Shown here: positions 42,862 to 52,309 of the stretch, piece by piece
Layout of the letters: each line of letters begins with the position of its first letter
Position numbering within the stretch: position 1 is the stretch's first letter
Assembly (NCBI RefSeq): GCF_013410375.1
Contig: NZ_JACCFL010000001.1
Coordinates: forward strand, 3,720,001 to 3,784,000
Direction: 5' to 3'
DNA from: Leifsonia shinshuensis
GTDB taxonomy: Bacteria > Actinomycetota > Actinomycetes > Actinomycetales > Microbacteriaceae
DNA: 64,000 nucleotides
Made by a program: the position numbers and the translations under genes
Notes under the pieces: generated by a model
The model's input: only the letters and a program-made list of their open reading frames with translations
Database searches by the model: none
What the model was told of the DNA's origin: nothing

Positions 42862-43599
42862 ATGTCCGACTCACCCGACTACGCGGCGCCGGCGATCGAC
42901 AAGGCGCTCGACATCCTCGAACTCCTGGCGAGCAGCCCGTCGCCGCTCAGTCAGCTGGAGATCGCCACCGCCGTCGGGCGCTCGACCGGACAGATCTTCC
43001 GGCCCCTGATGCGGCTCGAGAAGCGCGGCTACCTGCACAGGGACCGGTCGTCCGGCCTCTACCAGCTGTCCATGCGGATGTTCGACCTGGCCCACCGGCA
43101 GGAGCCGCTGCGCTCGCTGCTCAGCGTCGCCGTCCCGGTGATGCGGGAGGTCTCCGCGACGGTCGCGCAGTCCTGCAACCTCGGGATCCTCGACGGCGAC
43201 CGGGTGCGGATCGTCGCGCAGGTCGAGAGCCCGGCGGACTTCGGCTTCCGGGTGCGGGTGGGGGCGCTGTTCGACGTGGCCACGACCGCGACCGGGATGG
43301 TCCTCGCCGCCTTCTCCGCCGTCACCGGCGCCGCCGACACCGTCTCCACGGCTTTCGGGGGCCTCGACCAGGAGCGGCTCACAGCGATCCGGAAGGACGG
43401 GGTGTTCGTGCTCCCGGACTCCGCGCAACCGGGGATCACCGACGTCGTCGTCCCCATCCTCCGCTCGGACAGCCCGGAGGCCGTGGCGGCGCTCACCGTG
43501 CCTTACGTCGCGACGAGCTACAGCCCGTCCAGCGTCGACAGCGCGCGGGAGACGGCGTCGCGCGCCGCGCGGGAGATCCAGGCCGCGCTCGGCATCTGA
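42862..43599 (+). CDS. IclR family transcriptional regulator
   Basis: A 245-residue regulator. The N-terminal winged helix (about 8-65) contains LSQLEIATAVGRSTGQIFRPLMRLEKRGYL. The C-terminal IclR effector domain (about 80-245) has the family pattern CNLGILDGDRVRIVAQVES and a late conserved region around GITDVVVPI. ATG start follows AGGGGAAGGGG. It is 76 bases after the adenosylhomocysteinase-like gene and converges with the GH95 locus. It probably controls that hydrolase-like gene and perhaps the uptake operon. Confidence 0.93.
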   Translation: MSDSPDYAAPAIDKALDILELLASSPSPLSQLEIATAVGRSTGQIFRPLMRLEKRGYLHRDRSSGLYQLSMRMFDLAHRQEPLRSLLSVAVPVMREVSATVAQSCNLGILDGDRVRIVAQVESPADFGFRVRVGALFDVATTATGMVLAAFSAVTGAADTVSTAFGGLDQERLTAIRKDGVFVLPDSAQPGITDVVVPILRSDSPEAVAALTVPYVATSYSPSSVDSARETASRAAREIQAALGI

Positions 43600-43617
43600 C
43601 CCGCGGGCAGCGGCGGG

Positions 43618-44811
43618 TCAGACCACGAGGGAACGGACCGCGGTCGCCGCAGCGCCCCGCGCCCAGTCCTCGAAGGTGTGCGGGCGGACGGCGATCCGGC
43701 AGCGGTCGGCGGAGGCGAACACGTGCTCCGCGTACGAGCGGCGCAGCGGCTCCTCGATGAGGTCGAAGTCGGCCACCCCCTCGCCGCCGATGACGACGAG
43801 CTCGGGTCCGACCAGGTTGACCAGGCTGGCGATGGCGGCTCCGATCACCCTCCCGGCCTCGTCGAACACCTCGACGGCGGCGGCGTCCCCGGCCCGGCGG
43901 AGCTCGACGGCCTCGCCGATCGTGACCGGCCGTCCGTGCGCGGCGGACACGGCGGCCGCGATGGCGCTGGTGGAGGCCACCGCCTCGACGCAGCCGCGGC
44001 GGCCGCAGGCGCACACCTTGTCGGGCGAGGTGAGCGGCAGGTGGCCGATCTCGCCGGCCACGCCGTAGGCGCCTTCGACGACCTCCCCGTTCAGGTGCAG
44101 GCCGGAGCCGATGCCGCGGCCGATCGTGACGATCGCGAACGACCGGGTGCCGAGCCCCACACCGAACCAGTGCTCGCCGATGGTGAGCGCCCGCACGTCG
44201 TTCTCCACGACGACCCGGCGACCGAGCCGCTCCGCGAGCACCGGTCCCAGCTCGACGTTCCTCCAGCCCATGATGGCGGAGTCGCGGACGACGCCCGTCT
44301 CGGAGTCGACGTCGCCCGAGACGGCGACTCCGACGGCCGCGAGCCGCGGGCCCAGGTCGCCGAGCCGCTCCGCGAGCCGCGCGCAGAGCTCCGCGATCGC
44401 GTCGATGACCTCCGCCGGCGCCCGCGACGCGAGCGGCAGCCGCTCGGACGCGATGACGCGCGTGGTGAGGTCGGTGGCGACGCCGATGAGCTCGTCATCG
44501 TTCACCTTCACGCCGAGCGTGACGACCGCGTCGGGGACGAGCGCGACCGGGCTCACGGGCCGGCCGGGGAGGCCGGTCAGGGTCGGTCCGAGCGAGTCGT
44601 TGAGCAGCCCCACCGCCACCAGCGGAGCGACCGCTTTGGTCACGGCCGCCTGCGACAGCCCGGTGAGCTTGGCCACGTCGATCCTGCTGATCGGGCTCCT
44701 GGTCAGGATCGTGGTGAAGACGCGGGTGGCCGCGTCGGACGCCGACCCGAGCAGGGCCGTGCGGCTCCGCAGCTCGTCGTCAAGGTCCAGTGCTCGATCG
44801 GGCATCTCCAT
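43618..44811 (-). CDS. ROK family transcriptional regulator
   Basis: A 397-residue ROK repressor with N-terminal helix-turn-helix (about 25-80, ISRIDVAKLTGLSQAAVTKAV). The ROK domain has ENDVR and the full zinc motif CACGRRGCVEAVAS preceded by GEIGHLPL. It is a close paralogue of the regulator at 57908-59101, sharing the LTGLSQA helix and the RPHTFEDWARGAA ending (RRHTFVDWARGAA there). ATG at 44811 is seven bases after the GH95 stop, so it is co-transcribed with GH95. A second ATG at 44805 is also possible. It likely senses a sugar released by GH95. Confidence 0.93.
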   Translation of the reverse strand: MEMPDRALDLDDELRSRTALLGSASDAATRVFTTILTRSPISRIDVAKLTGLSQAAVTKAVAPLVAVGLLNDSLGPTLTGLPGRPVSPVALVPDAVVTLGVKVNDDELIGVATDLTTRVIASERLPLASRAPAEVIDAIAELCARLAERLGDLGPRLAAVGVAVSGDVDSETGVVRDSAIMGWRNVELGPVLAERLGRRVVVENDVRALTIGEHWFGVGLGTRSFAIVTIGRGIGSGLHLNGEVVEGAYGVAGEIGHLPLTSPDKVCACGRRGCVEAVASTSAIAAAVSAAHGRPVTIGEAVELRRAGDAAAVEVFDEAGRVIGAAIASLVNLVGPELVVIGGEGVADFDLIEEPLRRSYAEHVFASADRCRIAVRPHTFEDWARGAAATAVRSLVV

Positions 44812-44818
44812 GTCCCGA

Positions 44819-47254
44819 TCAGGATACGGGCACCGGGTCCGCGACGACGGCCGTCCCGCCGGCGGGCACGAGCACGTCGACATCCGACCCGCCCCAGCGG
44901 ACCGGCACGCGGCGGTCCACCGCACCGGGGTTGTGCAGCACGGCCTCCCGCAGGGCGCCGTCCGACCAGGACACGTCGACGACGATGCCGCCGCGGGCGT
45001 GGAGGCCGTCGACGCGGCCGTCCGGCCAGGCCGCGGGCAGCGCAGGAAGGAGGTGGACGCGGCCGCCGTGGCTCTGCAGCAGCAGCTCGGCGATCGCGGC
45101 GGGGAAGCCGAGGTTGCCGTCGAGCTGGAACGGCGGGTGCGTGCTGAACAGGTTCGGGAGCAGGCCGCCCCACTCGGAGCCGTCGACCGGTCCGTGCCGC
45201 CTGGCGTCCCCGCGATACGGCGCGAGTGCCTCCCGCAGCAGCTCCGCGGCGGTGTCGCCGTCGCCGAGCCGGGCGCGGAGGGCGATCTTCCACGCCCAGG
45301 ACCAGCCCATCGCGCCGGGGCCGCGGGCGTCGAGGAAGCGCCGGGCGCCGTCCGCGAGCGCGGGCGTCGCCTCCGGGGTGATCTGGTCGAGCGGGTACAG
45401 CCCGACCAGGGCCGAGAGGTGGCGATGCGCCGGCTCGTGCTCGCCGACCTCCGCCGACCACTCCAGCAGCCGGCCGTCGGAGCCGACCCGGGGCTCGGGG
45501 AGGGAGGCGAGGGACGCGACGACCTCCCGGCGCAGCGCGGCGTCGGCGTCCGCGCCTTCGGTGTCCGCGGCGTCGGTGTCCGCGCCGCCGACCGTGTCGA
45601 TGGCCACCAGCGCGCGCTCGAACAGGGCGCGGATCAGCTCCAGGTCCATCGTGGAGGTGAGCCCGAGCGCCCGCGGCCGGCCCTCCGCGTCGAGGTACTG
45701 GTTCTCCGGGGAGGTGGAGGGTGCGAGGTACGCGACGCCGTCCGGGCCGACCTGCAGCCAGTCCAGGCAGAACTCGGTCGCGCCGCGCAGCAGCGGCCAG
45801 ATCCGGTCGCGCAGGAGCGCGTCGTCGCCGGTGAACTCGTACTGGTCCCAGAGCGAGTGGCACAGCCAGACGCCGCCCATCATCCAGATCGCCCAGCTCG
45901 GCGCGCCGTGCCCCATCCCGACCGGCAGGCTCCAGCCCCACAGGTCGCTGTTGTGGTGGGCGACCCAGCCGCGGCAGCCGTACAGCTCGCGGGCGACGTC
46001 CCGGCCGGTGCGGGCGATGCGCTCGACGAGCGCGATCAGCGGCTCCGCCTCCGGGACGAGACCGAGCGGGCCGGCCGCCCAGTAGTTCATCTCGGTGTTG
46101 ATGTTGATCGTGTAGTTGGAGGACCAGGCGGGCCGCAGCTCGCCGTTCCAGATGCCCTGCAGGTTGGCGGCGGGGCCGCCCGGGGTCGAGCAGGACTGGA
46201 GGAGGTAGCGGCCGTACTCGGCCGCGACCGTCGCCCGGAGGCCGTCGTCGGCGCCGTCGAGGATGTCGGCGCGCACGTCCCACCGGCCGGCTCGCCGGCC
46301 GCCGATCGCGAACCGCGCCGCCCGCCCGCGCAACGCGCCGGGGGCGGCCGGGGAGGCGTTCTCGCCAAGCGCGCCGAGAACGCGCTCCCGCGCGCGGTTC
46401 CGGATCGTCTCATGGGAGACGCTCCGCCACTCGTCGTCCGCGCCGGCCCACCACGACTCAGCGCGGGACGACGACGAGAGGGCGATCGACAGCCGACCGG
46501 CACGGCGGATCGTCAGACCGGAGTCGTCGGATTCGGTCGTGCCATCGCTCCGCACCGCAAGGGCCGTGGATGCGAAGCCGTCATACGATCCGTCGCCCGG
46601 CTCCGCGTAGCGGAGGGCGGGGACGACGGAGGGTTCGTGCAGGGGCGCCCCGTCGACCGGGACGGCCAGGTCGAGGCCGAGCTCGCCGTAGCCGGGCCCG
46701 CCGTGACCCCGGCGGCCGAGCTCCCGCAGCGGGGAGGTCAGGCGGACGCGCACCTCGGGGAGCGGCTCGTCGGCCTCGATGCGGATGACGAGGGTGTGCC
46801 CGGCGACCCAGGAGACGCGGCGGACGGCGACGCCGCCGACCTCCAGCCGCTCCTCCAGGTACGCGTCGTCGAGGTCGAGCACCCGCGCGGGCTCGCCGGC
46901 CGCGACGGTGGCGCCGGGGAGCCCGACGAACAGGTCGGCGAGCGGCAGGAACTCCTGCGAGTAACGCCCCTCGAAGGTCAGGAGCAGCCGCTCGGCGGTG
47001 TCCAGGTCGCCGTCCGCGAGCGCGGCGCGCACCTCCCGCAGCCGGTCGGGACCGGCCCCGCCCGCGAGGACGCGGCGCAGCTCCTCCCCCGCCGTCTCCG
47101 GGGTGCCGGACCAGACCGTGGCGTCGTTCACCTGGTAGCGGCCCTCGGCGCCGCCGAACGCCATCGCCCCGAGGCGACCGTCGCCGAGCGGCACGGCCTC
47201 CTCCCAGTGGGCGGCCGGAGCCGACCAGGAGAGCTGCAGCGTGTTCGTCGTCAT
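44819..47254 (-). CDS. Glycoside hydrolase family 95 (alpha-L-fucosidase/alpha-L-galactosidase)
   Basis: An 811-residue inverting glycosidase that removes terminal alpha-1,2-linked L-fucose or L-galactose. GH95 hallmarks are visible: NLQGIWN, YTININTEMNYW with the base-position Asn pair, HHNSDLW, PSTSPEN with the acid Glu, and FQLDGNLG with the activating Asp. No signal peptide is seen, so it acts inside the cell on imported oligosaccharides. A local Asp/Ala-rich insertion near 545-565 is built from short repeats. ATG at 47254 is chosen because the domain starts there. It is divergent from the GH36 gene. Confidence 0.93.
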   Translation of the reverse strand: MTTNTLQLSWSAPAAHWEEAVPLGDGRLGAMAFGGAEGRYQVNDATVWSGTPETAGEELRRVLAGGAGPDRLREVRAALADGDLDTAERLLLTFEGRYSQEFLPLADLFVGLPGATVAAGEPARVLDLDDAYLEERLEVGGVAVRRVSWVAGHTLVIRIEADEPLPEVRVRLTSPLRELGRRGHGGPGYGELGLDLAVPVDGAPLHEPSVVPALRYAEPGDGSYDGFASTALAVRSDGTTESDDSGLTIRRAGRLSIALSSSSRAESWWAGADDEWRSVSHETIRNRARERVLGALGENASPAAPGALRGRAARFAIGGRRAGRWDVRADILDGADDGLRATVAAEYGRYLLQSCSTPGGPAANLQGIWNGELRPAWSSNYTININTEMNYWAAGPLGLVPEAEPLIALVERIARTGRDVARELYGCRGWVAHHNSDLWGWSLPVGMGHGAPSWAIWMMGGVWLCHSLWDQYEFTGDDALLRDRIWPLLRGATEFCLDWLQVGPDGVAYLAPSTSPENQYLDAEGRPRALGLTSTMDLELIRALFERALVAIDTVGGADTDAADTEGADADAALRREVVASLASLPEPRVGSDGRLLEWSAEVGEHEPAHRHLSALVGLYPLDQITPEATPALADGARRFLDARGPGAMGWSWAWKIALRARLGDGDTAAELLREALAPYRGDARRHGPVDGSEWGGLLPNLFSTHPPFQLDGNLGFPAAIAELLLQSHGGRVHLLPALPAAWPDGRVDGLHARGGIVVDVSWSDGALREAVLHNPGAVDRRVPVRWGGSDVDVLVPAGGTAVVADPVPVS

Positions 47255-47305
47255 GTGAGTCCCGAAAGTCCGTTCACCGATCGCAGGGCCGGGGTTGCAG
47301 ATGAC

Positions 47306-47335
47306 ACAGTAGGCATGGTTTATTGACACTGTCAA
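47306..47335 (-). promoter_or_regulatory. Divergent promoter/operator between GH95 and GH36
   Basis: TTGACA-C-TGTCAA (47323-47335) is a perfect palindrome containing a consensus -35 on each strand. On minus, TTGACA (47335-47330) is followed after 18 bases by TACTGT (47311-47306), driving GH95. The plus-strand -35 has no clear -10. One repressor dimer here could silence both glycosidase genes. Confidence 0.6.
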
Positions 47336-47363
47336 GCAATCCCCTTCCCTAGGAGCCAGACCC

Positions 47364-49610
47364 ATGCTCGACGGCTACGGCGCCGTACTCGCCCTGCGTG
47401 CAGCGGGCACCTCCCTCGTCATCGACACGGCAGGGCGGATGCCGCGCGTGCTGCACTGGGGCGCCGACCTCGGCCCGGTGGACGAGACGACGCTGGAAGC
47501 CCTGCGCGACAGCGGCGACCCCGCCGTGCTCAACAACTCGCCGGACATCCCGCGGTCGTTCAGCCTGTGGCCCAGCGAGTTCGAGGGCTGGGCGGGGACC
47601 CCGGCGCAGGAGGGGCACGCCGCCGGGTCGGCGACCACGCCGCGGCCGCACACGGTGGCCGTGCGGTACGAGACCGACGGCCGGGACGGCGGGCTCGGCG
47701 GCCGGATCGAGTTCGACCTCGTGGACGAGATCACCGCGCTGCGGTCGACGATGGCGATCGCGCTCGACCGGTTCGGCGTGCTCGCGGTGGACGTCACGGT
47801 CACCCGGGACGCCGCGCTCTCCGGCGGCGCCGCGGTCTCCGGCGACGCCGCGCTCTCCGGCAGTGCCGCTGAGCCGTACACGCTCGACGCCCTCCGCGTC
47901 CTGATGCCCGTGCCGGAGCGGGCGACCGACATCCTCGACTTCACCGGGAAGTGGTGCCGCGAGCGCGCCCCGCAGCGCGGCCCGCTGTTCTTCGGCAGCC
48001 ACGTCCGGCGCGCGCGCCGCGGCAAGCCCGGTCACGACGCCCCGTTCCTGGTCGTCGCCGGCACGGAGGACCTCGGCTTCCGCCGCGGCGAGGCCTGGGC
48101 CGCGCACCTCGCCTGGAGCGGCGACGCCGAGTACGTCGTGGAGCGCCTCACCGAGGGCGCCGGCCCGTTCTCGTCCGTCCTCGGCGTGGGCGAGGGCCTG
48201 CGCCCCGGCGAGATCGCGCTCGCGGACGGCGACCGCTACGTCGCACCGACCGCGCTGTTCCTGTGGTCGGCGGACGGGCTCGACGGGCTGGCCGACCGCC
48301 TCCACCGGCGGCTGCGGGCACGTCCGTCGCACCCGGCGAAGCCGCGCCCGCTGACGCTGAACTCGTGGGAGGCCGTCTACTTCGACCACGACCTTCAGCG
48401 GCTCACCGCCCTGGTCGAGCGCGCCGCGCGCGTCGGTGTGGAGCGCGTGGTGCTCGACGACGGCTGGTTCCACGGCCGCCGCGACGCGAACGCCGGGCTC
48501 GGCGACTGGATCGTGGACCGCTCGGTCTGGCCGGACGGGCTCGGCCCGCTGGTCGACATCGTCCGCGCGCACGGCATGGAGTTCGGCCTCTGGTTCGAGC
48601 CGGAGATGATCAACCTCGACTCGGACCTGGCGCGCGCGCATCCGGACTGGGTGCTCGGCCCGCGCCAGGCGCTCGGCGCCACCGCCCGCGACCAGTACGT
48701 GCTCGACCTCACCCGCCCGGACGCCTACGCGTACGTCCTCGAGCGGATCAGCGCGATCGTCGACGAGTACCGCGTGGACTACATCAAGTGGGACCACAAC
48801 CGCGACCTCTCCGAGGCGGTCAGCGGCTACGCCGGCGTCGACCGGCCGGCGGTGCACGAGCAGACCCTCGCCCTCTACCGGATGCTCGACACCCTCCGGG
48901 CCCGCCACCCCGGGCTGGAGATCGAGACCTGCTCGGGCGGCGGCGGCCGGGTCGATCTCGGCATCCTCGACCGCACCGACCGGGTCTGGGCGTCCGACTG
49001 CAACGACCCGGTGGAGCGCCTGCAGATCGAGCGCTGGACCCGGATGCTGATCCCGCCCGAGCTGATCGGCTCGCACCTCGGCGCCGCGCGCTCGCACACC
49101 ACCTCCCGGACCACCGATCTCGCGTTCCGCCTGATCGTCGCGCTGACCGCGCACGCCGGCATCGAGTGGGACCTGCAGGAGGCCGACGAGGACCAGCTGG
49201 AGCGGATCGCCCGCTGGGGCGCCGCCTACCGGGAGCTCCGCGGCCTGATCCACTCCGGCCGCGTGGTGAACGCCGACCTGGCCGACGACACGACGCTGCT
49301 CTCCGGCATCGTCTCCGTCGACGGCGACCGGGCGATCTACACCTGGGCGCGCCTGGCCACCTCCGCGCCGGGCCAGTCCGGCCGCGTGCGCTTCCCCGGC
49401 CTCGACCCGGACGCCCGCTACCGCGTGCGGATCCGCGACGACTTCGGCCCGGCGAGCCGGCACCAGAGCGCCGACCCGTCCTGGATCGCCGCAGCCGCGA
49501 CCGCCGACGGCGTCGTCCTCCCCGGCGCGGTGCTCGCCGTCGCCGGGACCCCGCTGCCCACGCTCAACCCCCAGCAAGCGATGCTGTTCGACCTCGTGCG
49601 CGTGCCCTGA
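47364..49610 (+). CDS. Glycoside hydrolase family 36 alpha-galactosidase
   Basis: A 748-residue retaining alpha-galactosidase or alpha-N-acetylgalactosaminidase. The N-terminal beta-sandwich leads into the TIM barrel with VVLDDGWF, GLWFEPEM, nucleophile Asp477 (YIKWDHNR) and acid/base Asp545 (SDCNDPVERLQIER). No signal peptide, so cytoplasmic. An 18-base sequence repeated three times encodes an Ala/Ser/Gly stretch at about residues 149-171, probably a surface loop. ATG start follows AGGAG. It is first of a plus-strand run with GH27 and two esterases. Confidence 0.95.
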   Translation: MLDGYGAVLALRAAGTSLVIDTAGRMPRVLHWGADLGPVDETTLEALRDSGDPAVLNNSPDIPRSFSLWPSEFEGWAGTPAQEGHAAGSATTPRPHTVAVRYETDGRDGGLGGRIEFDLVDEITALRSTMAIALDRFGVLAVDVTVTRDAALSGGAAVSGDAALSGSAAEPYTLDALRVLMPVPERATDILDFTGKWCRERAPQRGPLFFGSHVRRARRGKPGHDAPFLVVAGTEDLGFRRGEAWAAHLAWSGDAEYVVERLTEGAGPFSSVLGVGEGLRPGEIALADGDRYVAPTALFLWSADGLDGLADRLHRRLRARPSHPAKPRPLTLNSWEAVYFDHDLQRLTALVERAARVGVERVVLDDGWFHGRRDANAGLGDWIVDRSVWPDGLGPLVDIVRAHGMEFGLWFEPEMINLDSDLARAHPDWVLGPRQALGATARDQYVLDLTRPDAYAYVLERISAIVDEYRVDYIKWDHNRDLSEAVSGYAGVDRPAVHEQTLALYRMLDTLRARHPGLEIETCSGGGGRVDLGILDRTDRVWASDCNDPVERLQIERWTRMLIPPELIGSHLGAARSHTTSRTTDLAFRLIVALTAHAGIEWDLQEADEDQLERIARWGAAYRELRGLIHSGRVVNADLADDTTLLSGIVSVDGDRAIYTWARLATSAPGQSGRVRFPGLDPDARYRVRIRDDFGPASRHQSADPSWIAAAATADGVVLPGAVLAVAGTPLPTLNPQQAMLFDLVRVP

Positions 49611-49722
49611 CCTCCGCACGGACGATCGCCCAGCCCCACACCGCCCACCACAGATCAGACGGCCCACCACATATCGCTCCACCGCCGTAAGGGCGCGCGA
49701 GCTCTTCAGAGAGGAAGAACGT

Positions 49723-52293
49723 ATGACAGGCCAGAAACGTTCGCGACGCGGGCTGACCGCCCTGCTCGCGACGATCGCGGCGCTGGGGCTCGTGGCGGCA
49801 GCCGCGGCTCCCGCCGGGGCGACCCCGACGGGGACGCCCACCCCCACCGCTCCCACGACCGCCACGGCGACCAGTACCCCGGCTCCCACCGGGACGCCCG
49901 CGGCGACCGCGACACCGACCGCGTCGCCGACGGCGAAGCCGACGTCCACTCCGAAGCCCGCGGCGACGGCGACCCCGACACCGGCGCCCGCGCCGACCCC
50001 GGACCCCTGGGCGCTGAAGCCGTACCTGGGCTGGAGCAGCTATTCCATGCAGGTCTACACCGGCAACGGCAAGTGGATCACCGCCGACCAGATCATCGCC
50101 CAGTCCGACGCCATGAAGGCGAAGCTGGGCAAAGCCGGGTACGACCGCATCAACGTGGACTCCGGCTGGAACGACGGCGTCGACGCCAACGGCCGGCCGG
50201 CGCCGAGTGCGACGCTGTACCCGAACGGCCTGAAGGCGGTCATCGACCACGTCCACGCGAACGGCCAGAAGTTCGGTCTCTACTTCATCCCCGGCATCTC
50301 GCCCGCGGTGTACCAGGCGGCGTACCCGATCGCGAACGCGCCCGGCTGCACCACCCACGACATCGTGAAGCAGCCGCTGCAGCAGGCCGACTATTGGAAG
50401 ATCGGCTACCGCCTCGACTTCTCCAACCCGTGCGCGCAGAAGTACATCGACTCCATCGTCGACCAGCTGGCGGCCTGGGGCGTGAACTTCGTGAAGTTCG
50501 ACAGCGTGACCCCGGGCTCGGGGATCAGCGACCTGTCGGTGGACGCCCGTGACGACGTCGCCGCCTGGTCGAAGGCGCTCAAGGCCAAGGGGATCTGGTT
50601 CGAGCTGTCCTGGGCGCTCGACATCAACTACGCGAACACCTGGAAGCAGTACGCGAACGGCTGGCGCGTGGAGTGGGACGTCGAGGCGTACGCCCCCGGC
50701 GTCCAGCTGACCCAGTGGAGCAACATCGCGCGGCTGTTCCCGCGGGCCGCCGACTGGTGGCGCTACGCCGGGCCGGGCGGCTGGAACGACTTCGACTCGC
50801 TCGACGTCGGCAACGGCACGATGGACGGCCTCACCCGCGACGAGCGCCGGACGGCGACCACGCTGTGGGCGATCTCGGCGGCTCCGATGTACGTCGGCAA
50901 CGACCTGACCAAGCTCGACCCGTTCGGCGTCGACCTGCTCACCAACAAGGAGGTCGTGGCGGTCGACCAGACCGGCACGCCCGCCCAGCCGGTGTCGACC
51001 TCCACGAACAAGCAGGTCTGGTACGCGCCGAACGCGGACGGCAGCTACACCGTCGCCCTGTTCAACCTCGGCCCGACCGAGTCCGACATCACCGCGAACT
51101 GGTCCGACCTCGGCCTGACCGGGCCGGCGAAGGTCCGCGACCTGTGGGCCGGCAAGGATCTCGGAACCTTCACCGGGAGCTTCACCGGCTCGCTCGTGCC
51201 GATCCACGGCGTCCGGCTGCTCCGGGTGACCCCGCTGCACGGCGACACCGTCGCGCTGAACGACGACGCCCAGCGGGTGACCTACGCGGGCCAGTGGACG
51301 CGCAACGGCGGCAACGAGGTCGCGGCGACCACGCAGCCGCTGCAGGTCGCGGTCGGCGACTCCTCGACGGGGACCGTGCCGACGCCGCCCGCGTCCGGCC
51401 GGATCGTCGCGGTCAACGACAGCGATCCCGGCATCACCTACACCGGCGGCTGGGGGCAGAGCGGAGGCCGCGGCCTCGGCGACTACCAGGACGACGTGCA
51501 CTACACCGAGGGCGACGGCTCGTCGTTCCAGTACACGTTCACGGGCACGGGCATCGACTACGTGACCGAGCTCGACCAGTCCCAGGGCGCCGTGGACGTC
51601 TACCTCGACGGCCAGTTCCAGAAGACCGTGGACACCGGCCGGCCGGCGGGGCAGCCGCGGCTCGCCCAGCAGGTGGTCTGGAGCGCCAGCGGCCTCCCGA
51701 ACGGTTCGCACACCCTCCGGGTGGTCAAGAAGTCGGGCCAGTTCATGCTGCTCGACAAGCTCGACGTCACGCTGGCGAGCCTGCTCGACCCCGACACCGC
51801 GGTGTTCGACAAGGCGAAGCCCACCGATGTGACGGTCACCCTCCAGCGCGACGGCGGCGAGCTCGCCGGCATCGTGCGGGACGGGACGGCGCTGAAGCGC
51901 GGAACGGACTACACCGTCTCCGGCTCGACCGTGACGATCGCCTCGGCGTACCTCGCGGGCCTGGCGAACGGCACGGTCTCGCTCGGGTTCTCGTTCCGCG
52001 GCGACGCGCACGACGACGTCCACGCGACGACGACGAACGGCGACACCGTCGCCCTGACCTTCGCCGGCACCGGCGTCTCGTGGATCGGACCGACCGCGCC
52101 CGACCAGGGCACGGCGGAGGTCTACATCGACGGGAAGCTCGCCAAGACCGTCGACACGCACGCGGACACGCGCCGCACCGGGCAGAAGCTGTTCGGCGTG
52201 ACGGGGCTGCGCGACGGGCGGCACACCATCCTGGTGAAGAAGGTGTCGGGGGACGTCCTCCGGCACGATGTGTTCCAGTACACCGCGAAATGA
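49723..52293 (+). CDS. Secreted GH27 alpha-galactosidase-like enzyme with accessory domains
   Basis: An 856-residue secreted glycosidase. Residues 1-33 are a signal peptide, and 34-94 a Thr/Pro/Ala linker. The GH27 barrel (about 98-400) has nucleophile Asp260 (FVKFDS) and acid/base Asp319 (RVEWDV). A beta-sandwich follows (about 410-505), then two similar beta-rich modules (about 525-690 and 765-856) around an X2-like module (about 690-765, AKPTDVTVTLQRDGG to GFSFRGD). The linker placed before the catalytic domain, not after it, is unusual. It probably trims galactosides outside the cell for the importer at 53935-57646. Confidence 0.92.
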   Translation: MTGQKRSRRGLTALLATIAALGLVAAAAAPAGATPTGTPTPTAPTTATATSTPAPTGTPAATATPTASPTAKPTSTPKPAATATPTPAPAPTPDPWALKPYLGWSSYSMQVYTGNGKWITADQIIAQSDAMKAKLGKAGYDRINVDSGWNDGVDANGRPAPSATLYPNGLKAVIDHVHANGQKFGLYFIPGISPAVYQAAYPIANAPGCTTHDIVKQPLQQADYWKIGYRLDFSNPCAQKYIDSIVDQLAAWGVNFVKFDSVTPGSGISDLSVDARDDVAAWSKALKAKGIWFELSWALDINYANTWKQYANGWRVEWDVEAYAPGVQLTQWSNIARLFPRAADWWRYAGPGGWNDFDSLDVGNGTMDGLTRDERRTATTLWAISAAPMYVGNDLTKLDPFGVDLLTNKEVVAVDQTGTPAQPVSTSTNKQVWYAPNADGSYTVALFNLGPTESDITANWSDLGLTGPAKVRDLWAGKDLGTFTGSFTGSLVPIHGVRLLRVTPLHGDTVALNDDAQRVTYAGQWTRNGGNEVAATTQPLQVAVGDSSTGTVPTPPASGRIVAVNDSDPGITYTGGWGQSGGRGLGDYQDDVHYTEGDGSSFQYTFTGTGIDYVTELDQSQGAVDVYLDGQFQKTVDTGRPAGQPRLAQQVVWSASGLPNGSHTLRVVKKSGQFMLLDKLDVTLASLLDPDTAVFDKAKPTDVTVTLQRDGGELAGIVRDGTALKRGTDYTVSGSTVTIASAYLAGLANGTVSLGFSFRGDAHDDVHATTTNGDTVALTFAGTGVSWIGPTAPDQGTAEVYIDGKLAKTVDTHADTRRTGQKLFGVTGLRDGRHTILVKKVSGDVLRHDVFQYTAK

Positions 52294-52309
52294 CCGTCTG
52301 AGGAGTCCC

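Noticed and set aside
47349..49949. 866-codon minus-strand frame opposite GH36
   Set aside because: GH36 on plus has both catalytic Asp motifs; the antisense frame has Val/Gly/Asp/Arg repeats without fold signals.
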